Assembly: GCF_002999235.1 (NCBI RefSeq)
Contig: NZ_CP027236.1
Location: 496,001-560,000, forward strand
Length of the DNA: 64,000 nucleotides
Direction: 5' to 3'
Source of the DNA: Actinomyces sp. oral taxon 897
GTDB lineage: Bacteria > Actinomycetota > Actinomycetes > Actinomycetales > Actinomycetaceae
Position numbers and translations under genes: made by a program. This document shows, one piece after another, positions 44,818 to 53,653 of the stretch. The stretch's first letter is position 1; each line of letters opens with the position of its first letter. The notes under the pieces are model-generated. The model was not told the DNA's origin. It saw only the letters and a list, made by a program, of their open reading frames with translations, and did not search any database.

Positions 44818-45552
44818 ATGACCCCCAGCACCCACCCACCGCACCTCCCTGCCGGGGTGCGGGAAGCGTCCCGTCCCCTGGTCAGCGTCCAGGACCTGAG
44901 CGTGGGCTACGGGCAGGTGGCGGTGTGCGGTCCGGCCACCTTCAGTCTCACCGAGGGGGAGGTCCTGGCCCTGGTCGGGGTCAACGGGGCGGGCAAGTCG
45001 ACCCTCCTGCGTACCGTGCTGGGGCTGCTGCCGCCCCTGTCGGGGCAGGTGCGCCTCATGGGGCGCGTCCCCGACCCGCGCCGGGCCAGCCAGCGTGCCG
45101 CCGTGGCCGCCGACCTGGGCCAGGAGTCCTTCTTCCCGACCCTGACCGTGGCCGAGCACCTGGGACTGGTGTGCTACGGGCACGGCGTGCCCGACCCCGC
45201 CGGGACGGTCGCCGACCTGCTGCAGGACCTGGGGCTCGGCGCCCTGGCCGGGGCCCTGCCCGAGGAGCTCTCCAGCGGGCAGAGGCGGCGCCTGGCCCTG
45301 GCCTCGGTCCTGGCCCGGCCCCGCACCCTGCTGGTGCTGGACGAGCCCGAGCAGCGCCTGGACCGTCCCACGCGCCAGACCCTCGTGGACTACCTGGTGG
45401 AGGAGCGCGACTGCGGCGGGACGGTGCTCATGGTCTCCCACGACCCCGAGGTGGTGCGTGGTGCCGCCACCCGGACGGTCCTGGTGGGCCAGGACACCCG
45501 GGAGGTGGACGTGGCCGAGGGCGTGCGCGCCATGGAGGAGGGCGCCCGGTGA
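44818..45552 (+). CDS. ABC transporter ATP-binding protein
   Basis: A 244-aa ABC ATPase. Walker A LVGVNGAGKSTLLRTVLGLL (about 53-72), Q-loop region AVAADLGQESFF, signature ELSSGQRRRLALASVLARP (about 143), Walker B LLVLDEPEQRLD and the H-loop MVSHDPEV. The signature starts LSSGQ, which is standard for exporters. The stop overlaps the GTG of the adjacent membrane protein (GTGA), so the pair forms one transporter. The substrate is unknown. No strong ribosome site is seen. Confidence 0.88.
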   Translation: MTPSTHPPHLPAGVREASRPLVSVQDLSVGYGQVAVCGPATFSLTEGEVLALVGVNGAGKSTLLRTVLGLLPPLSGQVRLMGRVPDPRRASQRAAVAADLGQESFFPTLTVAEHLGLVCYGHGVPDPAGTVADLLQDLGLGALAGALPEELSSGQRRRLALASVLARPRTLLVLDEPEQRLDRPTRQTLVDYLVEERDCGGTVLMVSHDPEVVRGAATRTVLVGQDTREVDVAEGVRAMEEGAR

Positions 45553-47120
45553 GCGTCCTGGAGCCCGGCAGCAGGCGTACGTGGGCCCGGGTGCCCGACG
45601 GCGCGGCCGTGCGCGCCTGGACACGCCGGCGTACCCGGCGCCACCGCAGGGGGCTGTGGGCCCTGGTCGGTGACGTCTACACCGCCTTGTTCGCCGTGGC
45701 CATGAGCGGGGCCCTGACGGCACCCCACCTGGGGCGCCTCGTACCCGGCCAGCAGGTGCGCCTGGCTGACGGCACGCTCACGGGGGCGGGCGCCGACCCG
45801 GCCTGGGTCGTGCTGGCGGTCCTCCTGGCCGCCCTGGCCCCGGCGCTCTGGCCCCTGCGGCGTCTGGGCCCTCTCTTCCTGAGGCCGGACCAGGCCGCCT
45901 GGTGGCTGCCCCTGCCGGCGGACCGCAGCGGGCTGCTGGCCCCGGTGCTGCGGGTCGAGGCGGCCGTGGCGCTCGCGTCGGGGGCCGCCTGCGGGGCGCT
46001 GCTGGGGGTGCTGGCCGGGGCAGGGGCCTGGGGGGCGACGGCGTGGTCGCTCCTGGTGGGGGTCGGGACCGCGGGTGTCGTGCTGCTCCTGGTCTGCGAC
46101 CAGCTCTCCCGGCGGGAGCCGACGGCCCTCACGGCGGTCCTGGTCCTGGCCGGTACGGCCGCCCTGGCCGCCGCCTTCCTGACGCCCTTCCCCCGCAGCG
46201 GGTCGGCCAGCTCAGGCCTGGCCGTGGCCGGGGTGGTGGGGGCGGTCCTGCTCCTGGGCGCGTGGAGGAGGGCGCGTGCCGGCCTGGACGTGCTGCGCGA
46301 CCGTGACCTGCTGGAGGTCGTGGCGCGTTCCTTCGGTGCGCACGTCTCCCTCCTGGCCCTGGACACCCGGGCCCTGGGACGCCTCCTGAGCCCCCCGCCG
46401 AGGCTCCCGGCGCCGGGACGCCGCGGCGGCCCGCCCCTGCTGCGCCGGGGACGTCGCCTGCCGCTGCGCCTGCGCCCCCTGGCGGTCGTGGCCCAGGTGG
46501 ACGCCCTCGTGCTCTGGCGCCAGCCGCGCCGTGCCCTCCAGCTGCTCGTGGGCCTCCTCCTGGTCCTCCTGGCCGGGGTGGTCCAGGTCGGCCGCCTCCT
46601 CCCGGCGGCCGTGGTCCTGCTGGGGGCCTTGACCGCCGTCCTGGCGGTGGCCGAGCCGGCCCGGCAGGCCTGGTTCGACGTCGGGGCCCAGGCCGGCCTG
46701 CCCGCCTCGCCTTGGGCGCTGCGGGCGGGGCACCTGCTCGTCCCCGCGGGCGTCATGACGCTGTGGGCCGGCGCCTGCGTCCTGCCCCTGACCGCCGGCC
46801 GGGACCTGGCCGGGTGGGGGAGTGGCCCGGCCCTGGCCCTCCTGGCCGGGGTGGGCTGGGGCGGGGCCGCGGTGGCCTGCGGGCTACGGCCCGTACCCGA
46901 CTTCTCCGTCGGGCTGGTCGCCTCCCCGGTCGGCTCCCTGCCGCCGGCGGTGGGGCAGATGCTCCTGGGGGCCCTGGCGCCCTGCGTGGTGGTCAGCCTG
47001 CCGGTGGTGCTCCTGGTCCTGGGCGGGACGGTGACCCCCGGGCTGCTGGGGATCCAGGCGGTGCTCAGCGGCGCCGTCGTCCTGTGGAGCCTGTGGGTGC
47101 CTCGTGACGGGGGCGAGTAG
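45549..47120 (+). CDS. Multi-pass membrane protein, permease partner of the ABC ATPase
   Basis: A 523-aa protein with about 12 hydrophobic segments (for example WVVLAVLLAALAPALWPL, AWGATAWSLLVGVGTAGVVL, LLVGLLLVLLAGVVQVG, GAVVLWSLWVP) and a basic N-terminus (RRRTRRHRRG). It resembles the large membrane proteins encoded with ABC ATPases in actinobacteria (DUF6297-like, from memory). GTG 45549 overlaps the ATPase stop. Transport direction and substrate cannot be read from the sequence. Confidence 0.7.
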   Translation: MSVLEPGSRRTWARVPDGAAVRAWTRRRTRRHRRGLWALVGDVYTALFAVAMSGALTAPHLGRLVPGQQVRLADGTLTGAGADPAWVVLAVLLAALAPALWPLRRLGPLFLRPDQAAWWLPLPADRSGLLAPVLRVEAAVALASGAACGALLGVLAGAGAWGATAWSLLVGVGTAGVVLLLVCDQLSRREPTALTAVLVLAGTAALAAAFLTPFPRSGSASSGLAVAGVVGAVLLLGAWRRARAGLDVLRDRDLLEVVARSFGAHVSLLALDTRALGRLLSPPPRLPAPGRRGGPPLLRRGRRLPLRLRPLAVVAQVDALVLWRQPRRALQLLVGLLLVLLAGVVQVGRLLPAAVVLLGALTAVLAVAEPARQAWFDVGAQAGLPASPWALRAGHLLVPAGVMTLWAGACVLPLTAGRDLAGWGSGPALALLAGVGWGGAAVACGLRPVPDFSVGLVASPVGSLPPAVGQMLLGALAPCVVVSLPVVLLVLGGTVTPGLLGIQAVLSGAVVLWSLWVPRDGGE

Positions 47121-47178
47121 CCTCCCGGCAGAAGACGCCGTAGTGGTGAGGGTCACGAAAAAGTGTGTCGGCGTCGGA

Positions 47179-47209
47179 TTGAGGTAGGAGCGTGACCTTC
47201 TGGTACCCT
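47179..47209 (+). promoter_or_regulatory. Probable infC operon promoter
   Basis: TTGAGG (47179-47184) and TACCCT (47204-47209) with a 19-base spacer, longer than ideal. Transcription from here would leave a leader of about 215 nt before infC. Confidence 0.4.
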
Positions 47210-47215
47210 GTCCCC

Positions 47216-47429
47216 TGATCGACCGGGATCCGTCCCGGCACGCAAGCGGAGAGATCCCACCTGGGTTCCCTGTAGACGGGAGCCGGGTTCGTGCGAGGGC
47301 TCAAGGCCCTCCGTGGTCCGTCGGCCCCGTGCCGACTGCCGTGCTCGTCAGAGGCCTCCGCTGCATGTCATGGAGCGGGGGCCTTCTCCGTCCCAGCGGT
47401 CATGAGCCACTTAGTAGTGAGGAACAGCC
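47216..47429 (+). promoter_or_regulatory. Structured infC leader
   Basis: Between the promoter and the ATC start there are at least three hairpins: GAGGGC/GCCCTC (47295-47311), GTCGGC/GCCGAC (47320-47336) and a long imperfect stem joining GAGGCCTCCGCT (about 47351-47362) to AGCGGGGGCCTTCTC (about 47374-47388). No open frame of note lies within. IF3-L35-L20 operons are autoregulated through such leaders in other bacteria; which product would bind here is unknown. Confidence 0.55.
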
Positions 47430-48071
47430 ATCAGCGAGCCCCGTATCAATGAACGGATCCGCGTCCCCGAGGTGCGTCTTGTCGGCCCCGGCGGCGAGCA
47501 GGTCGGCATCGTCCGCGTGGAGGATGCCCTGCGTCTGGCGGAGGAGGCTGACCTCGACCTGGTTGAGGTCGCCCCTGACGCCCGCCCCCCCGTGGCGCGT
47601 CTCATGGACTACGGCAAGTTCAAGTACGAGTCGGCCATGAAGGCACGTGACGCCCGGCGCAACCAGGCCAACACCCAGCTCAAGGAGATCCAGTTCCGGC
47701 CCAAGATCGACGAGCACGACTACGGCACCAAGATCGGCCACGTCAGGCGTTTCCTGACCGGCGGGGACAAGGTCAAGTGCATTGTCCGCTTCCGCGGCCG
47801 GGAGCAGTCCCGCCCCGAGCTGGGCATCCGCCTGCTCCAGCGGGTCGCCTCGGAGGTCGCCGAGCTGGCCACGATCGAGTCCCACCCCCGGCAGGACGGC
47901 CGCAATATGGTCATGGTCCTGGCCCCCACGCGCAAGAAGGCCGAGGTCAAGTCCGACCAGCGGCGTCGCCGTGAGGAGGCGCGGGCCAGCCGCCGGGCCG
48001 AGAAGCACGCCGCCAAGGCCTCCCGTGCCGCCGAGCAGGCGGGCGCCCAGGCCGCCTCCCGGCAGCGCTGA
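47430..48071 (+). CDS. infC: Translation initiation factor IF-3 (ATC start)
   Basis: A 213-aa IF-3. Homology begins at the codon ATC 47430 (reads [20 protein letters not shown] after the initiator) and GTGAGGA at 47417-47423 is the ribosome site. Non-AUG starts are a hallmark of infC, because IF-3 itself discriminates against them and so feeds back on its own synthesis. The next in-frame ATG/GTG starts cut into the conserved N-domain. Linker and C-domain signatures are complete ([39 protein letters not shown]). A Lys/Arg/Ala-rich C-terminal extension of about 40 residues is typical of actinobacteria. First gene of infC-rpmI-rplT. Confidence 0.94.
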   Translation: MSEPRINERIRVPEVRLVGPGGEQVGIVRVEDALRLAEEADLDLVEVAPDARPPVARLMDYGKFKYESAMKARDARRNQANTQLKEIQFRPKIDEHDYGTKIGHVRRFLTGGDKVKCIVRFRGREQSRPELGIRLLQRVASEVAELATIESHPRQDGRNMVMVLAPTRKKAEVKSDQRRRREEARASRRAEKHAAKASRAAEQAGAQAASRQR

Positions 48072-48172
48072 GGCGCCGCCGCGACCACGGGACCACCACA
48101 CCCACCCCCTGGCCAAAGTCAGCGGGGTCCGCAGCCCCGGGACCACCCGGTGGCCGAGAAGAGGAAAAACAC

Positions 48173-48367
48173 ATGCCGAAGATGAAGACGCACTCCGGTG
48201 CCAAGAAGCGCTTCCGCGTCACCGGTAGCGGCAGGCTCATGCGTGAGCAGGCCAACAAGCGCCACCTGCTGGAAGTCAAGTCCTCGCGGCGTAAGCGCAA
48301 GCTCTCCCGGGACCAGCCGGTCGCCCCCGCCGACGTCCGCCAGGTCAAGAAGCTGCTCGGCCGCTGA
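48173..48367 (+). CDS. rpmI: 50S ribosomal protein L35
   Basis: A 64-aa L35, the normal length: MPKMKTHSGAKKRFRVTGSG at the N-terminus, RRKRKLSRDQPVAPADVRQV near the C-terminus. Part of the large ribosomal subunit. GAGAGGAAAAAC precedes ATG 48173. Second gene of the infC operon. Confidence 0.97.
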   Translation: MPKMKTHSGAKKRFRVTGSGRLMREQANKRHLLEVKSSRRKRKLSRDQPVAPADVRQVKKLLGR

Positions 48368-48401
48368 GCCGGCCCCTACCCAGTCTTAAGGAGTTCTCGT
48401 C

Positions 48402-48782
48402 ATGGCACGTGTCAAGCGGTCTGTCAACGCCCGCAAGAAGCGCCGTTCCGTCCTGGAGCAGGCCTCGGGCTACCGCGGGCAGCGTTCGCGTCTCTACCGC
48501 AAGGCCAAGGAGCAGGTCACCCACTCCGGCGTCTACGCCTTCCGTGACCGCCGCGCCCGCAAGGGCGACTTCCGCCGCCTGTGGATCCAGCGCATTAACG
48601 CCGCCGCCCGGGCCGAGGGCCTGACCTACAACCGTTTCATCCAGGGCCTGGGCCTGGCCGGGGTGGAGGTGGACCGCCGCATGCTGGCCGAGCTGGCCGT
48701 CAACGAGCCCGCCGCCTTCTCCGCCCTGGTGGACACCGCGCGCGAGGCCCTGCCGCGGGACGTCAACGCCCCCCGGGCCTGA
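48402..48782 (+). CDS. rplT: 50S ribosomal protein L20
   Basis: A 126-aa L20: [75 protein letters not shown]. It binds 23S rRNA early in assembly and in several bacteria also represses its own operon. Preceded by AAGGAG. The operon ends at the strong terminator 25 bases downstream. Confidence 0.97.
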   Translation: MARVKRSVNARKKRRSVLEQASGYRGQRSRLYRKAKEQVTHSGVYAFRDRRARKGDFRRLWIQRINAAARAEGLTYNRFIQGLGLAGVEVDRRMLAELAVNEPAAFSALVDTAREALPRDVNAPRA

Positions 48783-48807
48783 TCCGCCCGCAACGCCAGG
48801 TCCTGCA

Positions 48808-48845
48808 CGACGGCGCCGCCCACCCCGGGCGGCGCCGTCGTCTTT
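48808..48845 (+). terminator. Intrinsic terminator of the infC-rpmI-rplT operon
   Basis: A perfect 14-bp stem (48808-48821 with 48827-48840) with a 5-base loop ACCCC, followed by TCTTT. This is the clearest terminator in the window. Confidence 0.92.
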
Positions 48846-48852
48846 ACGTGTC

Positions 48853-48954
48853 CGCACGCCCTGGCCCGCCAGGCACGTGGTCACCCACCGCGGGCCCGCC
48901 TGCCCACCGGCCCCGGGGCGCACGCCCTGGCCCGCCTCAGGCACGTGGTCACCC
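48853..48954. repeat. Direct repeat of about 35 bp
   Basis: CGCACGCCCTGGCCCGCC, then AGGCACGTGGTCACCC, occurs at 48853-48886 and again at 48919-48954, where a 2-base insertion (TC) separates the two words. It lies between the rplT terminator and the transporter promoter. No function is evident. Confidence 0.75.
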
Positions 48955-48998
48955 GCCCCGGGACCGTGGCGTGTGTGCGGGCGCATACCCGTCTCCTG

Positions 48999-49027
48999 TT
49001 GCGTGCCCTCGACCGATCCGTTAGCGT
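48999..49027 (+). promoter_or_regulatory. Promoter of the amino-acid ABC transporter operon
   Basis: -35 TTGCGT (48999-49004), a 17-base spacer and -10 TAGCGT (49022-49027). The predicted leader of about 150 nt contains a hairpin CACCACC/GGTGGTG (49037-49054), a small one CCGC/GCGG (49066-49076) and the cysteine leader peptide. Confidence 0.6.
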
Positions 49028-49104
49028 CTTACTCGTCACCACCTACCGGTGGTGCCCCGAGGATGCCGCCTAGCGGTACGGTTCCCTGCCTAAGGAGGTC
49101 TGGC

Positions 49105-49140
49105 GTGCGCATGTGGATGTGTTGCTGTAGCTGTCGCTGA
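49105..49140 (+). CDS. Poly-cysteine leader peptide (11 codons)
   Basis: GTG 49105 begins MRMWMCCCSCR, ended by TGA at 49138-49140. AAGGAGG at 49092-49098 gives ideal 6-base spacing. Four of 11 codons are Cys, including TGT-TGC-TGT in a row. Short cysteine-rich upstream frames are known in mycobacteria as cysteine-responsive attenuators of downstream genes: the ribosome stalls when Cys-tRNA is scarce. Here the frame ends 45 bases before the transporter ATPase start, so sensing of cysteine supply is likely. ATG 49111 is an alternative start (9 codons), at poorer spacing. Confidence 0.78.
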   Translation: MRMWMCCCSCR

Positions 49141-49185
49141 GACAGCCCTACCAAGCAACCCCTTCTCCGTAAGAGAGTCCACAAT

Positions 49186-49977
49186 ATGAGCACCCAGCCC
49201 CCAGCTCCCGAGCAGTCCGCTACCCCCGACCCGGATGTCCCGGACGTCCTCGTCAGCCTCGTCGACGTCACCAAGTACTACGGTGACTTCAAGGCCCTCG
49301 ATGCCGTCTCCCTGGACGTCCACCGCGGTGAGGCCGTCGCCATTATCGGCGCCTCCGGGTCGGGCAAGTCCACCCTGTGTCGCACCATTAACCGCCTGGA
49401 GACCATCCAGGAGGGGACGATCACCATCGACGGTGAGCGTCTCCCCGAGGAGGGCAGGGACCTGACCCGCCTGCGCGCCGAGGTCGGCATGGTCTTCCAG
49501 TCCTTCAACCTCTTCCCCCACCGGAGCGTCCTGGACAATATCACCCTGGCCCCCACCCGTGTGCGCAAGGTGCCCAGGGCCAGGGCCGAGGCGCGCGCCC
49601 ACGAGCTCCTGGAGCGGGTCGGCCTGGCCGACCAGGCGGGTAAGCGTCCCGCCCAGCTCTCCGGCGGCCAGGCCCAGCGCGTGGCCATTGCCCGCGCCCT
49701 GGCCATGGATCCCAAGATCATGCTCTTCGACGAGCCCACCTCCGCCCTGGACCCCGAGCTCGTCGGGGAGGTCCTCGACGTCATCCAGGACCTGGCCACC
49801 ACCGGCATGACCATGCTCATTGTCACCCACGAGATGGGGTTCGCCCGCAAGGTCGCCGACAGGATCGTCTTCATGGACGGCGGCCAGATTATCGAGCAGG
49901 GCGCCCCCGAGGCCTTCTTCACCTCCCCGCGCACCGCGCGCGCCCGCGACTTCCTGTCCAAGGTCCTGCCCCGCTGA
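49186..49977 (+). CDS. Polar amino-acid ABC transporter ATP-binding protein (probably cystine)
   Basis: A 263-aa ATPase of the polar amino-acid uptake family: Walker [21 protein letters not shown] (about 50-69), Q-loop [16 protein letters not shown], signature [19 protein letters not shown] (about 164), Walker [15 protein letters not shown] and the H-loop [11 protein letters not shown]. It energises the two permeases encoded at 51255-52783. Glutamate/glutamine transporters look very similar, so the cystine call rests on the leader peptide, not on this sequence. Confidence 0.88.
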   Translation: MSTQPPAPEQSATPDPDVPDVLVSLVDVTKYYGDFKALDAVSLDVHRGEAVAIIGASGSGKSTLCRTINRLETIQEGTITIDGERLPEEGRDLTRLRAEVGMVFQSFNLFPHRSVLDNITLAPTRVRKVPRARAEARAHELLERVGLADQAGKRPAQLSGGQAQRVAIARALAMDPKIMLFDEPTSALDPELVGEVLDVIQDLATTGMTMLIVTHEMGFARKVADRIVFMDGGQIIEQGAPEAFFTSPRTARARDFLSKVLPR

Positions 49978-50119
49978 GCCCCACCGGGACCAGCAGGGGC
50001 CACCTCCCACCATCGACCGGCAGCACGCCACCACCGGGCCGTCACCGGCCTGAGGTGCCCGGGGCCGGCAGATCTCCCCACCCGAGTCCCGTACCGGGGC
50101 CGTACGAAACGAGGAACAC

Positions 50120-51148
50120 ATGACCACCACACCCCTGACCCTGACCCGTCGTGGTGCCCTGGGCGCTGCCGGTGCTGCCGGGCTCATGGCCCTCCTGGCT
50201 GCCTGTGCGGACACCGGTGCGGACGGCAAGGCCGTGTCCACCGCCTCGGGCTCAGGCTCCGGAGCGGACTACCTTACCGCCGTGACCTCCGGGCCCGTGG
50301 CCACCGCGGACGTCGTGGCCGCCTCCACCTGGGCCTCCGCGGTCAAGCAGGCCGGTACCCTCAGGATCGGCGGGACCCGCACCTCCCTGGTCTTCAGCCA
50401 GGAGGACCCCGCCACCAAGAAGGTCACCGGCTTCGACGCCGCCCTGTCCCAGGCCCTGGCCCGCTACGTCCTGGGCGGCGACGACCCCCAGGCCCTGGTC
50501 GAGATCACCCAGGCCACCTCCGACACCCGCGAGACCCTCATCCAGAACGGGACCGTGGACGCGGTCTTCGCCACCTACACCATTACCCCCGAGCGGGCCC
50601 AGAAGATCTCCTTCGCCGGCCCCTACTACGCCTCCGGCCAGGCCATCTTGGTCAAGTCGGACAACTCCACCATCACCGGCGTGGAGTCCCTGACCGCCGA
50701 CGTCAAGGTCGCGGTCCAGTCCGGCTCCTCCTCCGGGCCGGCCCTGGCCAAGGCCGGGTCGACCACCAAGCCCATTGAGTTCGAGGACGACTCCAAGTGC
50801 GTGGCCGCCCTCCAGGCCAACCAGGTGGACGCCTACGTGGTGGACCAGGCCCTGCTCCTGTCCCACGTGGCCACCAACAGCGACCTCAAGATCGTGGGCG
50901 AGCCCTTCACCACCGACCCCTACGGCATCGGCCTGCCCAAGGACTCCGACGCCCAGAGCTTCGTCAACACCTTCCTGAGGACCATTGAGGACGACGGCAC
51001 CTGGAAGCGCATCTGGGAGGCGACCATCGGCAAGATCACCGGCGGCACCGCCCCCACCCCGCCCGAGATCGGCTCCGTGCCGGGCTCGCAGGCCGCGACG
51101 CCGCAGGCCACCGACAGTCCCGAGGCCACCGCGAGTGCCACGAGCTGA
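50120..51148 (+). CDS. ABC transporter substrate-binding lipoprotein (family 3)
   Basis: A 342-aa solute-binding protein. The signal peptide has a twin-arginine-like TRRGALGAAGAAGLMALLAAC with the lipobox Cys at residue 33. The bilobal SBP core begins with GTLRIGGTRTSLVFSQ (about 82) and contains GFDAALSQALARYV, NGTVDAVFATYTITPERAQK, FAGPYYASGQAILV and IVGEPFTTDPYGIGLPKDSD, all typical of polar amino-acid binders. The Ala/Ser/Thr-rich tail is disordered. The binding pocket does not reveal the ligand without a structure. It follows the ATPase gene after a 142-base spacer. Confidence 0.88.
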   Translation: MTTTPLTLTRRGALGAAGAAGLMALLAACADTGADGKAVSTASGSGSGADYLTAVTSGPVATADVVAASTWASAVKQAGTLRIGGTRTSLVFSQEDPATKKVTGFDAALSQALARYVLGGDDPQALVEITQATSDTRETLIQNGTVDAVFATYTITPERAQKISFAGPYYASGQAILVKSDNSTITGVESLTADVKVAVQSGSSSGPALAKAGSTTKPIEFEDDSKCVAALQANQVDAYVVDQALLLSHVATNSDLKIVGEPFTTDPYGIGLPKDSDAQSFVNTFLRTIEDDGTWKRIWEATIGKITGGTAPTPPEIGSVPGSQAATPQATDSPEATASATS

Positions 51149-51254
51149 GAGGACCGGGCGCCCCCGCCCACGTGGTGGGGGCGCCCGCGCGGTAGCCCGC
51201 CACCGGGCCACGCCACCAGCGCCACCACACACCCAATCCGTCAGGAGGAGCGCA

Positions 51255-51911
51255 GTGACCACCATTGTGCACAACTGGTCGATGATCGCATCGGGCCTGC
51301 TCACCACCCTCGTCATCTCCGTGACCGCCTACGCCGGCGCGCTCGTCCTGGGCTCCCTGCTGGCGGTGTGCCGCGTCAGCCCCCTGCCGCCCCTGCGTCT
51401 TCTGGCCGCCACCTGGGTCACCGTGGCCACCAACGTGCCGGTCCTGTGCTCCATGATCCTCCTGGGGCTGGGGATCCCCCGCCTGGGCGTCCACATCTCC
51501 CTGCTCTGGGCGGCGGTGGTGGCTGTGGTGTTCTCCGGCTCGGGCTACGTGTGCGAGGCGGTGCGCAGCGGTATCAACACCGTCTCCAAGGGCCAGGTCG
51601 AGGCGGCCCGGGCCCTGGGGATGCCGTTCGGGCTCATTGTCCGCGCCGTGGTGCTGCCCCAGGCCCTGGCGCAGGCGATCCAGCCGCTGGTCAATATCCT
51701 CATCGCCTGCCTCATCGGCTCCTCCCTGGCCGCCGCCATAGGGGTGCCGGAGCTGACCAACGTCACCCGGGCGCTGAACAACAAGAGCGGTGAGGCCGTC
51801 CTCATGTTCCTCCTGTCGGGACTGGTCTACCTGGCTATCGCCTACCTGGCCACCCGCGTGGGCAGCCTCCTGGAGCGCCGCCTGACCCGCTCGCAGGGGG
51901 CGGCCCGATGA
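51255..51911 (+). CDS. Amino-acid ABC transporter permease 1
   Basis: A 218-aa permease of the HisM/GluC type with about 5 helices and the EAA loop EAARALGMPFGLIVRAVVLPQ (about 117-137). GTG 51255 is chosen for AGGAGG at 51243-51248; upstream frame openness is spurious. It overlaps the second permease by 4 bases (ATGA), as expected for a heterodimeric membrane domain. Confidence 0.87.
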   Translation: MTTIVHNWSMIASGLLTTLVISVTAYAGALVLGSLLAVCRVSPLPPLRLLAATWVTVATNVPVLCSMILLGLGIPRLGVHISLLWAAVVAVVFSGSGYVCEAVRSGINTVSKGQVEAARALGMPFGLIVRAVVLPQALAQAIQPLVNILIACLIGSSLAAAIGVPELTNVTRALNNKSGEAVLMFLLSGLVYLAIAYLATRVGSLLERRLTRSQGAAR

Positions 51912-52783
51912 GCACCGAGCTGCTGACCACCCGCCCGGTGCCCCGCCCCGCCCGCAGGGGGCGTAAGGCCACCGACGCCGACCTCCTCTTTGACGTCCCC
52001 GGCCCGGTGGGCAGGCGGCGCCTGGACGTGCTGTCCGCGGTCGCCATCCTCGTCATCGCCGCCCTGGTGGCCCTCCTGCTGCTCAAGGCCAGGCAGGTCG
52101 GGGTCCTGGACTACCCCCGGTGGCGCTACTTCCTGGGCACCTCCACGGTCACCGTCCTGGGCAAGGCCCTGAGGGACACGCTCCTGGCGGCCCTCATCGC
52201 CGCGGTGCTGTCCTTCCCCCTGGGCGTGCTGCTGGGGGTGGCGCGCCTGTCCGCCAGCCGGGTGGTGCGCGCGGTGGTGGGCACCTGGATCGACGCCATG
52301 CGTGCCGTGCCCATGCTCCTGCTGGTCTACTTCTTCCTGCTGGCCTTCCGGCCGCTGACGGGGGTGACGCTCTCGGCGCTGTGGATGCTGGTCATTCCCA
52401 TTGTCATGTGCTCCTCGGCCACGACGGCGGAGGTCTTCCGCTCCGGGGTGCTCTCCCTGCCCGCCGGGCAGAGGGAGGCCGCCCAGGCCCTGGGCCTGTC
52501 TGCGGGGCAGACCATGCGCCTGGTCCTGGCCCCCCAGGCGCTGCGGCTCATGCTCCCCACGCTCATTACCCAGCTGGTCACGATCCTCAAGGACACCTCC
52601 CTGGGCTACGTGGTGGCCTACAATGACCTGACGTACGCCGGAAGGGTGATCGAGACCTTCGCGCAGTCCAGGTACAACCTGAACGTCTTCATCCAGACCT
52701 ACATTGTCATCGCGCTCCTCTACCTGCTGGTGAACTGGGCCCTGGGGGCCCTGGCCCGCTGGCTGGAGGTCCGGACCCGTTGA
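51908..52783 (+). CDS. Amino-acid ABC transporter permease 2
   Basis: A 291-aa permease with an N-terminal cytoplasmic extension of about 35 residues. Helices: LSAVAILVIAALVALLLL, TLLAALIAAVLSFPLGVLLG, PMLLLVYFFLLAF and others; EAA loop REAAQALGLSAGQTMRLVLA (about 190). Last gene of the transporter operon. Confidence 0.88.
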   Translation: MSTELLTTRPVPRPARRGRKATDADLLFDVPGPVGRRRLDVLSAVAILVIAALVALLLLKARQVGVLDYPRWRYFLGTSTVTVLGKALRDTLLAALIAAVLSFPLGVLLGVARLSASRVVRAVVGTWIDAMRAVPMLLLVYFFLLAFRPLTGVTLSALWMLVIPIVMCSSATTAEVFRSGVLSLPAGQREAAQALGLSAGQTMRLVLAPQALRLMLPTLITQLVTILKDTSLGYVVAYNDLTYAGRVIETFAQSRYNLNVFIQTYIVIALLYLLVNWALGALARWLEVRTR

Positions 52784-52834
52784 GGGGCGGCTCCCGCAGG
52801 CCCCGCCGTCGCGGGTCCTGCGGGGCGGTGGCCG

Positions 52835-52840
52835 TAGTCT
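52835..52840 (+). promoter_or_regulatory. -10 box of a leaderless trmH-like transcript
   Basis: TAGTCT ends 6 bases before ATG 52847, without a ribosome binding site. Confidence 0.5.
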
Positions 52841-52846
52841 GGGGCC

Positions 52847-53653
52847 ATGAGCAACGCCTCCTCCATCCTGTCCAACGTCGGCTCCGAGCGGGTGCGGCGT
52901 GTGGCCGGCCTGATCCGGCGCCAGGCACGCAACCGGTTCGGGCGCTTCCTGGTCGAGGGGCCCCAGGGCGTGCGCGAGGCCGTGCGCCACGCCCCCGGCG
53001 CCGTCCACGACGTCTACGCCACCCCCGAGGCCGCCCGGCGGCACGCGGGGATCTGGCAGGAGGCCGAGGCCGCCGGCCTGTACCGCCACCTGGTGACCGA
53101 CGAGGTCATGAGGGCCATGAGCCCCGACGCCCAGGGCGTCCTGGCGGTCGTGGCTACCCCGGGGGACCAGGCGCTGGCGCCTGTCCTGCGGGGCGCCCGG
53201 CTCGTCGTCGTGCTCACGGCGGTCCAGGACCCCGGTAACGCGGGCACCATGATCCGCACGGCCGACGCCGCCGGGGCCGACGCCGTCGTCCTCCTGCGGG
53301 GCAGCGTCGAGGTGACGGCGCCCAAGGTGGTGCGCGCCACCGCGGGCTCCCTGTTCCACCTGCCCGTGGTCACCGGCGTGGAGCTGGAGGAGGGGCTCAC
53401 CGCCCTGCGGCAGGCAGGGCTGGGCCTGCTCGCGGCGGACGCCAGGGGGGACACGGACCTCTTCACGGCCGACGACGTGCTCACCGCGCCCACCGCCTGG
53501 CTGCTGGGCAACGAGGCCCACGGCCTGGGCCCCCGGGTCCTCCAGGAGGCCGACGCCGTGGTCCGCGTCCCCGTGTTCGGCCACGCGGAGTCCCTCAACG
53601 TGGCCAGCGCCGCGGCGGTCTGCCTCTACGCCTCCGCCCGCGCCCAGCGCTGA
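52847..53653 (+). CDS. TrmH/SpoU-family RNA 2'-O-methyltransferase
   Basis: A 268-aa SPOUT methyltransferase. The N-terminal substrate-binding domain starts near RVAGLIRRQARNRFGRFLVE. The catalytic domain carries the three SpoU motifs: VLTAVQDPGNAGTMIRTADA (about 125), LLGNEAHGLG (about 220) and VPVFGHAESLNVASAAAVCL (near the C-terminus). It transfers a methyl group to rRNA or tRNA ribose; rRNA is more likely in this position, between rplT and pheS, where actinobacteria often carry such a gene. The exact target cannot be inferred. Confidence 0.9.
   Translation: MSNASSILSNVGSERVRRVAGLIRRQARNRFGRFLVEGPQGVREAVRHAPGAVHDVYATPEAARRHAGIWQEAEAAGLYRHLVTDEVMRAMSPDAQGVLAVVATPGDQALAPVLRGARLVVVLTAVQDPGNAGTMIRTADAAGADAVVLLRGSVEVTAPKVVRATAGSLFHLPVVTGVELEEGLTALRQAGLGLLAADARGDTDLFTADDVLTAPTAWLLGNEAHGLGPRVLQEADAVVRVPVFGHAESLNVASAAAVCLYASARAQR

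Noticed and set aside
44739..45548. N-terminal extension of the membrane protein at 45549-47120
   Set aside because: It would overlap the whole ABC ATPase gene in another frame; the GTG at 45549 overlapping the ATPase stop is the proper start.
47472..48071. IF-3 starting at the first conventional start codon, 47472
   Set aside because: This drops 14 conserved N-terminal residues, and the ribosome site GTGAGGA fits ATC 47430.
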